A stretch of 48,984 nt of DNA. It comes from Bacteroidales bacterium (GTDB taxonomy: Bacteria; Bacteroidota; Bacteroidia; Bacteroidales; UBA932). Shown piece after piece: positions 32,404 to 41,239 of this stretch. The notes beneath the pieces were generated by a model. That model was given only the letters and a program-made list of their open reading frames with translations. It had not been told where the DNA came from and ran no database searches. A program made the position numbers and the translations under genes. The stretch's first letter is position 1. Every line of letters begins with the position of its first letter. The stretch lies in contig JAFYZZ010000002.1 of NCBI GenBank assembly GCA_017548445.1, positions 1 through 48,984 on the forward strand, given 5' to 3'.

Positions 32404-33285
32404 TTATCTGACCAGTTTCTTCGCCTGGCGGAGCAGGGCCTTGGATGGGACGGGGTCGCCCTTGAAGGACTTGAGGTACCAGCGGACGGTCCAGTTGAGT
32501 TCTTCACCGGGCTGCAAGGTGGTGTAGGCTCCCTGGTTCTCGATTTCCATAAAGGTCTTGCCGGTGTTCACATAGGCCTGGATCTCCGCCTCGGCGGGAG
32601 CGGCTTCACCGTCTTTAAGGTCCTGGAACTTCTTGACGAAGAGCAGCCCGTTGTCGGCGAAGGCGAGCCAGCCCTTGCCGTTGGCGTTGACCTTGCGGTT
32701 CTCGCGGGCCTCGTCCAGCACGTACCAGGCGGCGCCTTTCTCATAGACGAAGGGCAGGCCGGTCATATTGTTCGCCGGTGTGGCTTCCTTGGCCAGGAAG
32801 AAGAGCACGCCGCCGTTGGGCACGCGGGAAATCTCCCACGGAGCCACCTGGCGAACCTCGCCGGATTCGTTGACGATGGTGTAGGTGATCACGATGGCGC
32901 CGTCCTTGGCGTCGACGTTGAAGACCTTGCGGACGCTGTAGCCGAAACGGGATTTCTCGCCGGTGAGCACAAGCGCGCCGCCGCGGATTTCGGCCTGGAA
33001 GGGCTTGGTGTCATATTCCGCCACCGGGGGCCAGTTCCATTCCTTCTGCGGACTGGTCCAGAAGGTGCTGCCGAAGGAGTTCGGCATACGGCCCTGGTTG
33101 AGGACCTCGGCGTCGCCGAGCCTGAAGGAGAGGATCTTGCCGCCGTGGGCGGCGTCGACGGTCATCGTGACGTCGCCGGCGGTGATGCCGTATTTGCCGT
33201 CTTCAAGTGCCTTGATGTCTTGGGCGGAAAGCGCGATGCTTCCCAGGGTGAGGGCCGCGAGGAGCGGCAGGAGGATCTTTTTCAT
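32404..33285 (-). CDS. Secreted DUF4380-like protein, mutarotase-type fold
   Basis: A 293-residue protein with a cleavable signal peptide (MKKILLPLLAALTLGSIALSAQ, about 1-22). The sequence VTMTVDAAHGGKILSFRLGD followed by LNQGRMPNSFGSTFWTSPQ fits the DUF4380 family, related to aldose-1-epimerase folds, suggesting a sugar-binding or sugar-modifying periplasmic protein. I chose ATG 33285 because it begins the signal peptide; the frame is open for 23 codons upstream. It seems monocistronic, with a -7 box just upstream and a strong terminator downstream. Confidence 0.8.
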   Translation of the reverse strand: MKKILLPLLAALTLGSIALSAQDIKALEDGKYGITAGDVTMTVDAAHGGKILSFRLGDAEVLNQGRMPNSFGSTFWTSPQKEWNWPPVAEYDTKPFQAEIRGGALVLTGEKSRFGYSVRKVFNVDAKDGAIVITYTIVNESGEVRQVAPWEISRVPNGGVLFFLAKEATPANNMTGLPFVYEKGAAWYVLDEARENRKVNANGKGWLAFADNGLLFVKKFQDLKDGEAAPAEAEIQAYVNTGKTFMEIENQGAYTTLQPGEELNWTVRWYLKSFKGDPVPSKALLRQAKKLVR

Positions 33286-33308
33286 TGTACAATTATGTTG
33301 GTCGAACG

Positions 33309-33316
33309 CAAATTTA
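33309..33316 (-). promoter_or_regulatory. Promoter -7 box for the DUF4380-like gene
   Basis: Minus strand TAAATTTG, a TAnnTTTG match, 24 bp upstream of the ATG. The surrounding 86-bp gap to the esterase gene shows nothing else. Confidence 0.5.
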
Positions 33317-33371
33317 GCAAATTCATCCGGGTCAGGATGGCCCGTAGCGGTCAAATGCTTTTACGAATCAA

Positions 33372-34295
33372 TCAATAGATGTCGTCGAGGGTGATGTTGC
33401 CCATCACCGGCACGGCGGGATCGTCCACCATCGCGTCGATGATGCGGCCGCTCCCGCCCATCACGTTCTCCTCCAGGAAGCGGATCTGCTCCGGCCAGGT
33501 GGCGATGAAATTGGCGGCCATATCGTGCGAGTGGTCCTTGAACCGGTAGATGTTGTAGACGAAGCCGCCTTTGTCGAGGATCTTGGCCAGCGCGTTGCTG
33601 CCGTACATTCCCCGGCGGCCGAAGGCGGTCTTGTCATAGGTCACGGCGCCGTCGGCGGTGCCGTGGATCAGCAGTTGCGGACAGGGGGTGATGGGATAGG
33701 CGGGCACCCCGCTGTCGCTCATAATCGCCCCGGCGAAGGACATCACGCCCGCGAAGTTGAAACCGAGCGGCAGGACGGCCGTGCGCGGTGTCCCGTTGCA
33801 GATTTCCCATTCACAGGACAGGCTGATCATCGCTCCTGCGGAGCTGCCGGCGAGGACGATGCCGGACATATCGACGCCCAGTTCCTCCGCGTGGTCGGCG
33901 AGGTAGCGGACAGCGGCGAACACGTCCTCGACGCCTACGTCGACGGCGTGCTTGGTCTTGTCGGCCGCGTCGATCAGGTGCAGCGGGTCGAAGCGCATCC
34001 GTACGCCTTTCAGCCCCAGCCGGTAGTCCACGGAGATGACGCGGAAACCATTGTCCGTGAGTTGTTTGAACCAGGGAAGACAGTACGGGTCGTTTCGCCG
34101 CCCGGTGATGAAGCCGCCGCCGAAGACGAACAGGACCGAGGGACGCTCGGGGCCGTCCAAGGCTGCAGGTTCGTATATGTCGAGGTAGAGGTCGCAGGTG
34201 TCGCGCTGCGCGAAGCGGTATGTGCCGGAAAGGGTCTGGGCGCCCGCCAGCGTGGCGGCGAGCAGGCAGACGGTGATGCAAAGGAGGCGTTTCAT
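33372..34295 (-). CDS. Secreted alpha/beta-hydrolase (esterase)
   Basis: A 307-residue protein with a signal peptide (about 1-19). An oxyanion-hole motif FGGGF (58-62) and a nucleophile elbow GSSAG (150-154, Ser152) mark the hormone-sensitive-lipase/acetyl-esterase type, with a late HDMA near the expected catalytic histidine. Likely removes acyl groups from glycans or their fragments, given the GH3 and acyltransferase neighbours. ATG 34295 overlaps the GH3 stop by four bases. Confidence 0.83.
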   Translation of the reverse strand: MKRLLCITVCLLAATLAGAQTLSGTYRFAQRDTCDLYLDIYEPAALDGPERPSVLFVFGGGFITGRRNDPYCLPWFKQLTDNGFRVISVDYRLGLKGVRMRFDPLHLIDAADKTKHAVDVGVEDVFAAVRYLADHAEELGVDMSGIVLAGSSAGAMISLSCEWEICNGTPRTAVLPLGFNFAGVMSFAGAIMSDSGVPAYPITPCPQLLIHGTADGAVTYDKTAFGRRGMYGSNALAKILDKGGFVYNIYRFKDHSHDMAANFIATWPEQIRFLEENVMGGSGRIIDAMVDDPAVPVMGNITLDDIY

Positions 34296-36652
34296 AAGCC
34301 CAAAGATACGGAAACTTTCGGGAAATACCCGTCCCGCAGGGCTTTCGTGACGTCCTTGCCCGTCAGTGTGCAGGTTCCTTCGAGCGGGAGGTTTGCGGAA
34401 GACGGACCGATGCGGAAGCGGTAGTCGCCGCCGGAGATGGTCCAGACGCTTCCTCCGCCGGGGGCCTCGGACCACCAGGCGAACTGGTCGGGGGACAGTT
34501 CGAACGTCACGGTGGCGGACTCTCCGGCCGCGAGACTGACGCGCCGGAATCCTTTGAGCTGCAGAGGCTTGAGCGGTTGTCCCGAGGCGGGCGAAACATA
34601 CAGCTGCACCACTTCTTCGCCGTCGCGGTCGCCCGTGTTGGTCACGCGGCAGCTCACGCTGACGCTTTTGTCGGTGGTTTTCGCCGAAGGTTGTACCCGG
34701 ATGTCGGAATAGCTGAACTGCGTGTAAGACAGGCCGTAGCCGAAGGGCCACGCGACCAGGCTTTCGTCCGGCAGTTCGTTGTAGCAGAACAGTTCCGTCG
34801 CCTCCGTCTTGGGATAACTGACGCACAGTTTCCCGGAAGGATTGACGCGTCCGGTGAGGATGTCGCTCACGGCCCGGCCGCCTTCCTCACCCGGATACCA
34901 GGCCTGCAGGATGGCCGCGCAGCCTTCCGCCACCGGCTCGAGCACCTGCGGATGCCCGCCGAAGACCACCAGCACCACGGGTTTCCCGGTGGCGACCAGG
35001 TCGCGGACGAAGTCCTCCTGGTCGCCCGGCAGGCGGATGCCGTTCCGGACGCGGTTCTCGCCGCAGAGGAAGACGTTCTCGCCCATCGCGGCGATGACGA
35101 CGTCGCTGTCGGCCGCCAGCTTCAGGGCGGCGTCTCGGTCGGTCGGGTCGGGGGATTCGATGCGTCGCACCCGCATTCCGGCGATGCGTGCGTCTCCGCC
35201 CGCGGCGATGCGTACGTCCGCCATCGTGCTCCAGTCGCAGCCGCGTTCGTAGCCGAGTCCGGCGCTCCAATTCTCCCGGAAGGCCTCCAGGAGGGTGGGG
35301 ACGCGGACGGCGGACAGGTCGGGCTCGTGCCGGTGGAAGAACAACTGCATCGAAGGGTAGGTGTAGTCTCCCAGCATACTCCAGCAGGAGTTGGCGTTGG
35401 GGCCCACGAGGGCGATTTTCTCGGTGCCCGCGAGCGGCAGGACGCCGTCGTTCTTGAGCAGCACGACGCTCCGGGCGGCGATGTCGTAGGCGAGTTGCCG
35501 GCTCTCGGGCTGGTCGATGTCCAGAGGACCTTCCGCGCAGAACACGGGATCCTTGTCAAGCAGTCCGGCGCGCGCCTTCAGCATCAGGGCGCGCTTGACG
35601 GCTTTCTCGACGGCCTCCTCGCTGATGCGGCCCTCGCGGACCAGCTCCGGGATGTAGCGGTAACTGGTGCTCCAGGCGAGTTCGAGGTCGTTGCCGGCCG
35701 TGAGCGCATCCACCGCGTACTGTTTGAGCGCCTCTTCCCTGCGGTCGCGGCCGGTCTGCACGGCGCCGTAGTCGCTCACCACGGCTCCCTGATACCTGAG
35801 GTAGCCGCGCAGGATGACGTTCAGCAGCGTGTCGCTGCACACGGCGTATTCCGAGCGGAAGCGGTCATACGAGGTCATCAGGGATTCGCTGCCCTGCGTG
35901 CGGATGACGGCCTCGTGGGGGAGTAGCACCTCTTCGTAGAGTTCCTTCCAGGGGAGGGTGTTCGCCCCGCCGTAACCGAGGAAGTGCTTCGTGGTGCCGG
36001 CCACGCCTTCCCGGAATCCCCGCTGCTGCAGGCCTTCCACGAAGGCGCAGCCCAGCGTGGCGGTGAGGAAGGCGTCCTCGCCGCAGGATTCCTCGATGCG
36101 GGGCCAGTGTGGCGTGCGGATGAGGTCCAGCATCGGCGAGAGGGCCAGCTGCTGCCCCACGGCGCGCATATCGTCTGCCGTCCGGGTGGTTTTGGCGCGG
36201 ATCAGTTCCGGGTCCCAGGTGCAGGCGGCGCCGATGGCCTGCGGGTAGATGGTCGCTCCCTTCGCCGTAAGGCCGGAAAGGGCCTCTTCGTGGAAGATGG
36301 CGGGGATGCCGGCGGGCGTTTCTTTCACGAGATAGGCCTGGATATCCCGGACCATCCGGCGGATCTGGTCGGCGTCCTTGTCCTGTGAACTGGTGGGCTG
36401 GCAGATGTGTCCGACGCCATAGGGGATGACCTCGCGGCATTTCTCCCGCGACACCTCGCCGTCCACCAGCAGTTCGCCGGGATAGATTCCGTACAACTGG
36501 GCGGCCTTCTCTTCCAGGCTCAGCCGGGCATAAACCTCGTCGACCCTGCGCTGCAGGGCCCGTTCTTCAGCATTGTCGGAGCAGCCTGCGAGAATGAGCG
36601 CCGCGCCGCAGCAAAGAAATGACAGATAATGTTTCATATAGTGCACAATCAT
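34292..36652 (-). CDS. GH3-family beta-glycosidase lipoprotein
   Basis: A 786-residue enzyme. An N-terminal signal with lipobox ILAGC (Cys24) anchors it to a membrane. The GH3 barrel has KHF (222-224) and the nucleophile in VVSDY (Asp294); an alpha/beta sandwich domain and a C-terminal fibronectin-III-like domain follow. Typical activities are beta-glucosidase, beta-xylosidase or beta-N-acetylhexosaminidase; Asp-Tyr after Ser and domain layout favour the first two. ATG 36652 overlaps the acyltransferase stop (ATGA); ATG 36637 is an alternative that shortens the leader by five residues. Confidence 0.9.
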   Translation of the reverse strand: MIVHYMKHYLSFLCCGAALILAGCSDNAEERALQRRVDEVYARLSLEEKAAQLYGIYPGELLVDGEVSREKCREVIPYGVGHICQPTSSQDKDADQIRRMVRDIQAYLVKETPAGIPAIFHEEALSGLTAKGATIYPQAIGAACTWDPELIRAKTTRTADDMRAVGQQLALSPMLDLIRTPHWPRIEESCGEDAFLTATLGCAFVEGLQQRGFREGVAGTTKHFLGYGGANTLPWKELYEEVLLPHEAVIRTQGSESLMTSYDRFRSEYAVCSDTLLNVILRGYLRYQGAVVSDYGAVQTGRDRREEALKQYAVDALTAGNDLELAWSTSYRYIPELVREGRISEEAVEKAVKRALMLKARAGLLDKDPVFCAEGPLDIDQPESRQLAYDIAARSVVLLKNDGVLPLAGTEKIALVGPNANSCWSMLGDYTYPSMQLFFHRHEPDLSAVRVPTLLEAFRENWSAGLGYERGCDWSTMADVRIAAGGDARIAGMRVRRIESPDPTDRDAALKLAADSDVVIAAMGENVFLCGENRVRNGIRLPGDQEDFVRDLVATGKPVVLVVFGGHPQVLEPVAEGCAAILQAWYPGEEGGRAVSDILTGRVNPSGKLCVSYPKTEATELFCYNELPDESLVAWPFGYGLSYTQFSYSDIRVQPSAKTTDKSVSVSCRVTNTGDRDGEEVVQLYVSPASGQPLKPLQLKGFRRVSLAAGESATVTFELSPDQFAWWSEAPGGGSVWTISGGDYRFRIGPSSANLPLEGTCTLTGKDVTKALRDGYFPKVSVSLGL

Positions 36653-37746
36653 TTTTCGCCGAAGATGCACCAGCGGAGGAACGGGATGCGGTGCAGGATT
36701 CCGTACAGCAGGGGAGAGAGGGTGAAGACCGCCACAGTCAGGATAAGATAGATGGCCACCGGCGGCAGCTGGGTGTAGTTTTTCATCATATAGCCCAGGC
36801 TGGCGACCACCAGGTAATGGACGACGTAGAGGCCGAAACTGGAACGCGTCATATAGCCGGCGAACGGGCCTGTACGGTCGAACCGGGCGTTGAACCAGCC
36901 CATCATCGCGAGGCAGGCCAGCCAGCCGTACAGGCAGTTCAGCGGCGTGCCCAGATACTGCGGGGAGGTGTTGTCCTGTCCGAAGGTGGTGACGATGAGC
37001 ACGACGCCGGAAATGACCGCGCAGGCCATCAGCGGAATCCAGGCGTTCTTCACTTTTTCCTGCACCTCGTCGTGCGAGAAGACGAAATAGCCCAGCAGGA
37101 ACGGAATCACATAGAAGAAGGGCTTGTAGAGGTTCCAGAGGCCGTCCAGCGAGTCCGGACGGGGGTTCCGCACCAGCGTGTGCTCGCCCACCCAGAACAG
37201 CACGCCCAGCAGGATGATCCAGACGATGTTCGCCTTGCCGCACCAGGTCCAGAAACTGTCCTTCCTGTCCAATGCCCGCACGAGCAGCAGCACCAGGCTC
37301 AGCAGCCACAGCAGCTGGATGAACCAGAGCGGTCCGATGCCGCTGATGGCCATCACGGCATACTTCACCACCCCCGGCATACCGTCGAATATGCCTGTCC
37401 GGGCGGCCACGGCGGTGTTAAAATAGCCCACCATCCAGTGGAACACGAACAGGCCGATGGTCCCGGGCACCAGCAGCTTGCGCGTGCGGGCCTTGAACCA
37501 CTCCTTCGCGGAATGCTTTTCCAGCGCATAGCGGGCGCTGATGCCTGCCAGCAGGAAGAGCAGGGGCATAAACCAGGGGTAGAGGATATACATCACGATA
37601 TCCTGATACTGCGGATGCTGCGGGTATTCTCCGAATCCGCCGACGCCGCCGAAGACACCCTTGTTGTTGTAAAAATAGATGACGTGGTAGAACAGCACAA
37701 GGAGCACCGTCACCCAGCGCAGATTGTCAATCCAGTGCTTTCTCAT
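36649..37746 (-). CDS. Acyltransferase-3 family membrane protein
   Basis: A 365-residue inner-membrane protein with about ten transmembrane segments. The N-terminal RWVTVLLVLFYH gives the family R-x10-H pattern (Arg10, His21). Such proteins transfer acetyl or other acyl groups to exported glycans. The start overlaps the AbrB-like stop and the stop overlaps the GH3 start. Being in one operon with a GH3 and an esterase, it may act on the same glycan, but a direct link is inference. Confidence 0.85.
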   Translation of the reverse strand: MRKHWIDNLRWVTVLLVLFYHVIYFYNNKGVFGGVGGFGEYPQHPQYQDIVMYILYPWFMPLLFLLAGISARYALEKHSAKEWFKARTRKLLVPGTIGLFVFHWMVGYFNTAVAARTGIFDGMPGVVKYAVMAISGIGPLWFIQLLWLLSLVLLLVRALDRKDSFWTWCGKANIVWIILLGVLFWVGEHTLVRNPRPDSLDGLWNLYKPFFYVIPFLLGYFVFSHDEVQEKVKNAWIPLMACAVISGVVLIVTTFGQDNTSPQYLGTPLNCLYGWLACLAMMGWFNARFDRTGPFAGYMTRSSFGLYVVHYLVVASLGYMMKNYTQLPPVAIYLILTVAVFTLSPLLYGILHRIPFLRWCIFGEK

Positions 37747-37952
37747 TTCGTGAGGCCCTCCATTGCCTGGTCTATAATAGTTTGAATGATGTCGGTCTTC
37801 AATAACGCGATGCCCTTCTGGTCTCCCAGCAGCATAAGCGTGTCGCCCGGCTGGATGTCGTAGAGTTTCCGGGCGTCCTTGGGGATTACGATCTGTCCTT
37901 TGTCGCCCACCTTGACGACTCCGAAGATGTATTTTCCGTCTTTTTCTTGCAT
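37743..37952 (-). CDS. AbrB/SpoVT-type DNA-binding protein
   Basis: A 69-residue protein with one swapped-hairpin AbrB domain: FGVVKVGDKGQIVIPKDARKLYDIQPGDTLMLL, then a short helical tail. Such proteins dimerise and act as transcription regulators. It is the first gene of the operon with acyltransferase, GH3 and esterase, directly behind a promoter, so it may regulate that operon. ATG 37952 is preferred; a TTG 30 bases upstream is the other option. Confidence 0.88.
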   Translation of the reverse strand: MQEKDGKYIFGVVKVGDKGQIVIPKDARKLYDIQPGDTLMLLGDQKGIALLKTDIIQTIIDQAMEGLTK

Positions 37953-37979
37953 TTCGTATGAATAGTTGGAAATTTCCCA

Positions 37980-38010
37980 CAAATATAACCTTTTTTAGGA
38001 AATACCCAAG
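37980..38010 (-). promoter_or_regulatory. Promoter of the AbrB-acyltransferase-GH3-esterase operon
   Basis: Minus strand: CTTG (38010-38007), 19 bp, then TATATTTG (37987-37980), a perfect -7 box, 28 bp upstream of the ATG. Confidence 0.65.
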
Positions 38011-38040
38011 GGGAAGCCGGACAAACTCATCAAAAAAACA

Positions 38041-38048
38041 TATCTTTG
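38041..38048 (+). promoter_or_regulatory. Promoter -7 box for hydE
   Basis: TATCTTTG, 29 bp before the ATG at 38077, in the divergent spacer with the AbrB operon. Confidence 0.55.
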
Positions 38049-38076
38049 TCCGTTGCGTCGAATGGCCTTCTGCAAA

Positions 38077-39195
38077 ATGGATTTGTCTAAACTCACACTG
38101 GACCGGGACGGACTGGCTGCGGCCATAGCCTGCGAGGACGCCGCTTTCGAGGCGGCGCTCCGCGAGGAGGCGTATCGCGTCAAGGTGGCGACCGTCGGCC
38201 CCGAGGTCTATCTGCGCGGGCTCATCGAGATTTCCAACCGCTGTGTCAAGGACTGCCTCTACTGCGGAATCCGCCGCGACATCCGGTGCCAGCGCTACGA
38301 ACTCTCTGAAGCAGAAGTGCTTGCCGCCGCGCAGATGGCGGCGCGCCGCCGCTTCGGTTCCGTGGTGATCCAGGGCGGCGAGCGCACCGATGCGGCTTTC
38401 ATCCGCAAGATTACCCGCCTGTTGAAGGAGATCAAGGCCATCGACACGGGGGACGATCCGCCTCTGGGAATTACCCTTTCCCTGGGCGAACAGCCCCGCG
38501 AGGTCTATGAGGAATGGTTCGACGCCGGGGCGCACCGCTACCTGCTGCGCATCGAGTCCTCCAACCCCGACCTCTACCGCAGGATCCATCCGGACGACCC
38601 GCTGCATTCTTACGAACGCCGGTTGCGGGCGCTTTACGACTTGAAAGAGATCGGCTACCAGGCCGGAACGGGAGCGATGATCGGGATGCCCTTCCAGACG
38701 GCGGAGGATATGGCGGACGACCTCCTGTTCTACAAGGAGTTCGACGCCCCGATGGTGGGTATGGGGCCGTACAACCCTCATCCTGAGACGCCCCTGACGC
38801 TATCGGGCGTCCCTTACCCTTCTGCCGAAAGGCGCTTCGCCCTTGGGCTCAAGATGATCGCGCTGCTGCGCCTGCTGTTGCCGGACATCAACATCGCCGC
38901 CGCCACGGCCCTGGAGGTGCTGGACCCCCGCGGCCGCGAAAAGGGCCTCCTTTCAGGCGCCAACGTCATTATGCCCAACATCACGCCCGAAGAGCAGATG
39001 GTCAAATACAATCTGTATGACCGCAAGACCCTGCTCCGTGACTGCCCTTCATCCGTTGACCCTACGAAACGAGACACGCATATCTGCAAGAACTGCGTAT
39101 TCCCGTTCTGTTCATTGGGAGATGACCTGTCCGGCAAGAAGATCGTCATCGGCTACGGCCGATGGGGCGATTCGAAGCATTTCCGGCGGAACTGA
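38077..39195 (+). CDS. hydE: [FeFe]-hydrogenase maturase, radical SAM
   Basis: A 372-residue radical SAM protein of the HydE type, needed to build the H-cluster of [FeFe]-hydrogenase. The cluster motif CVKDCLYC (Cys56, Cys60, Cys63) follows GLIEISNRC. VVIQGGERTD, LSLGEQP and GAMIGMPFQT are family-like. A C-terminal Cys group (Cys323, 337, 340, 345) recalls the second cluster site of Thermotoga HydE. Start ATG 38077 leaves a normal leader; ATG 38062 is possible. hydF, hydG and a hydrogenase are not in the window. Confidence 0.88.
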   Translation: MDLSKLTLDRDGLAAAIACEDAAFEAALREEAYRVKVATVGPEVYLRGLIEISNRCVKDCLYCGIRRDIRCQRYELSEAEVLAAAQMAARRRFGSVVIQGGERTDAAFIRKITRLLKEIKAIDTGDDPPLGITLSLGEQPREVYEEWFDAGAHRYLLRIESSNPDLYRRIHPDDPLHSYERRLRALYDLKEIGYQAGTGAMIGMPFQTAEDMADDLLFYKEFDAPMVGMGPYNPHPETPLTLSGVPYPSAERRFALGLKMIALLRLLLPDINIAAATALEVLDPRGREKGLLSGANVIMPNITPEEQMVKYNLYDRKTLLRDCPSSVDPTKRDTHICKNCVFPFCSLGDDLSGKKIVIGYGRWGDSKHFRRN

Positions 39196-39328
39196 CGGGC
39201 CGGACCCGGCTTAACTCATTGAATGGCCTTGCATTCCCTGAAAAGGAGGAAGGGGTTAGGGCGAAATAATCCAAACACATGCCGGTGCAGAAAAACGGGA
39301 AGTCGACTGTTTTGTCAAGCGGTTTTAT

Positions 39329-39336
39329 TATATTTG
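39329..39336 (+). promoter_or_regulatory. Promoter -7 box for paaK
   Basis: TATATTTG, 54 bp upstream of the paaK ATG. A TTTG lies 14 bp upstream, shorter than usual. A small hairpin CCCCG/CGGGG (39342-39358) follows in the leader. Confidence 0.55.
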
Positions 39337-39390
39337 CATCACCCCGATAATACCGGGGCCGGTTAGTTGTGATTTTTATTGTCTGTCATT

Positions 39391-40698
39391 ATGTCCTACC
39401 AGAAGTTCTTCAATCCGGAGGAGTCGTACTCCCGTTCAGAGATAGAGGCCCTGCAGCTTGAGCGGCTGCAGGCCACGGTCAAGCATTGTATGGATTCCCC
39501 TTTCTATAAGGAGCGTTTCCGCAAAGCCGGGCTGTCGCCTTCGGATATCCGTACGCTGGACGACCTCAAGAAGATCCCCTTCACCACGAAGCAGGACCTT
39601 CGTGACACATATCCTTTCGGAATGGCTGCGGTTCCGCTGGACAAATGTGCGCGCCTGCACTCTTCCAGCGGCACCACCGGCAATCCCACGGTCATCCTGC
39701 ATACGAAGAAGGACCTGGAGGAATGGGCCAACGCCGTCGCCCGCTGCCTGTGGATGGTGGGCTGCCGTCCCGAGGACGTGTTCCAGAATGCCTCCGGCTA
39801 CGGAATGTTCACCGGCGGCCTCGGATTCCAGTACGGAGCCGAGAAGGTCGGTATGCTGACCGTCCCCGCCGGTGCAGGCAACACCCTGCGCCAGATCAAG
39901 TTCTTCACCGATTTCGGCACGACGGTGGTGCACGCCATCCCTTCCTATGCTTCTCGTCTTTATGAAGTGATGTGCGAAAAGGGTGTCGATCCCCGTCGGG
40001 ACACCAAACTCCGCACGCTCGTGATCGGCGCCGAGCCGCACTCCGAGGACACGCGCAAGCGCATCGAGGAGATGCTCGGCGTCAAGGCCTACAACTCCTT
40101 CGGAATGTCGGAGATGTGCGGTCCCGGTGTCGCTTTCGAGTGCCCCGAGCAGAACGGTATGCACATCTGGGAGGACTACTACATCGTCGAGATCGTCGAT
40201 CCCGACACCCTCGAGCCCGTTCCGGACGGAGAGGTCGGCGAACTCGTGCTCACGACGCTCAAGCGCGAGGCGATGCCTCTGCTCCGTTACCGCACGCGCG
40301 ACCTTACCCGCATCCTGCCGGGTGAATGCCCCTGCGGGCGTCATCACATCCGTCTGGACCGTATGAAAGGCCGCAGCGACGATATGATCATCCTCAAGGG
40401 CGTCAACATCTTCCCGATTCAGATCGAGACCATCCTGATGCAGTTCCAGGAGCTTGCCTCCGACTACCTCATCACGCTCGAGACGGCGGACGGCAACGAC
40501 TCTATGACGGTCGATGTGGAGATGAAAGACCTCTTCATCGACGATTACAGCAAGCTCCAGGCGCTCAGCCGGGAGATTACCCGCCAGCTCCGCGACGAGA
40601 TCCTGATCACTCCCAAGGTCCGCCTCGTGCCCAAGAATACCCTGCCCAAGAGCGAGGGCAAGGCCGTGCGGGTCGTCGATACCAGAAAGAAATATTAA
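39391..40698 (+). CDS. paaK: Phenylacetate--CoA ligase
   Basis: A 435-residue adenylate-forming enzyme. The AMP-binding loop SSSGTTGNPT is at 91-100; NSFGMSEMCGPG, RYRTRDLT and the C-terminal KNTLPKSEGKAVR are typical PaaK-type. It activates phenylacetate or related aryl acids with CoA. In anaerobic Bacteroidota it is paired with an ACT-domain gene, as here, and is thought to work with indolepyruvate oxidoreductase products of aromatic amino acid breakdown. ATG 39391 gives the usual N-terminus. Confidence 0.93.
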   Translation: MSYQKFFNPEESYSRSEIEALQLERLQATVKHCMDSPFYKERFRKAGLSPSDIRTLDDLKKIPFTTKQDLRDTYPFGMAAVPLDKCARLHSSSGTTGNPTVILHTKKDLEEWANAVARCLWMVGCRPEDVFQNASGYGMFTGGLGFQYGAEKVGMLTVPAGAGNTLRQIKFFTDFGTTVVHAIPSYASRLYEVMCEKGVDPRRDTKLRTLVIGAEPHSEDTRKRIEEMLGVKAYNSFGMSEMCGPGVAFECPEQNGMHIWEDYYIVEIVDPDTLEPVPDGEVGELVLTTLKREAMPLLRYRTRDLTRILPGECPCGRHHIRLDRMKGRSDDMIILKGVNIFPIQIETILMQFQELASDYLITLETADGNDSMTVDVEMKDLFIDDYSKLQALSREITRQLRDEILITPKVRLVPKNTLPKSEGKAVRVVDTRKKY

Positions 40699-40712
40699 AA
40701 TCCCACCCAGCT

Positions 40713-41141
40713 ATGACTGTCCATCAACTTTCCGTCTTCATCGAGAACAAGTCCGGCGCTCTCGTCAAGGTGCTCCGGCTTCTCAAGCAGGAAAATATCC
40801 AGCTGATCGCATCCACCATCGCCGATACCGCCGACTATGGCATCTTCCGTATCATCTGCTCCCAGCCGGAGAAGGCTTACAATGTCCTCAGGGAAGCCGG
40901 AGTGGCCGTCTCGCTCTGCGAGGTGTTCGCCGTCGAGCTCGACGACCGTCCCGGTATGGCCGCCGACGCCATCGAGTTTTTCGCCGGCGAAGGCATCAGC
41001 ATCGCTTACCTGTACTCCTTCCTGCTGAACGGCAAGGGAGTCCTCATCTTCCGGACAGACAACGCAGAAAAGGCCGCCGAAATCATCGCGTCGAAGGGGC
41101 TCAACGCCATCGAGGAGAAAGACCTCTCCCGTCTCCTATAG
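40713..41141 (+). CDS. Double ACT-domain protein
   Basis: A 142-residue protein made of two ACT modules (about 1-68 and 70-142): VHQLSVFIENKSGALVKVLRLL and VFAVELDDRPGMAADAIEFF are the ligand-binding strand-helix starts. It follows paaK by 14 bp, so it is probably cotranscribed. ACT domains bind amino acids; a regulatory link to aromatic amino acid metabolism is the usual proposal for this pairing. The ATG at 40713 begins the first ACT module. Confidence 0.88.
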   Translation: MTVHQLSVFIENKSGALVKVLRLLKQENIQLIASTIADTADYGIFRIICSQPEKAYNVLREAGVAVSLCEVFAVELDDRPGMAADAIEFFAGEGISIAYLYSFLLNGKGVLIFRTDNAEKAAEIIASKGLNAIEEKDLSRLL

Positions 41142-41142
41142 C

Positions 41143-41239
41143 TCAGTTGACGGTCTGCTCCTTTTCCTCCTCCCTGGTCCGGATTCTTCGCCATCATCAC
41201 CAGGCCGGCGAAGAACATCGGCACGAAGAGAATCCCCAT
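41143..41239 (-). pseudogene. Possible 31-residue membrane peptide with a one-base frameshift
   Basis: The ATG at 41239 overlaps the acyltransferase stop as TGATG. It reads MGILFVPMFFAGLVMMAKNPD, a single transmembrane helix with a charged end. Skipping one base at 41176 would give REEEKEQTVN and a stop at 41143, two bases from the convergent ACT-gene stop. Without the skip the frame runs on antisense into that gene to 41006. The interval is 97 nt, i.e. 32 codons plus one base. It could be a decayed small gene, a sequencing error or a programmed shift. Confidence 0.4.

Noticed and set aside
34292..37309. Long N-terminal extension of the GH3 protein
   Set aside because: It is the acyltransferase gene read out of frame; the GH3 signal peptide begins at 36652 or 36637.
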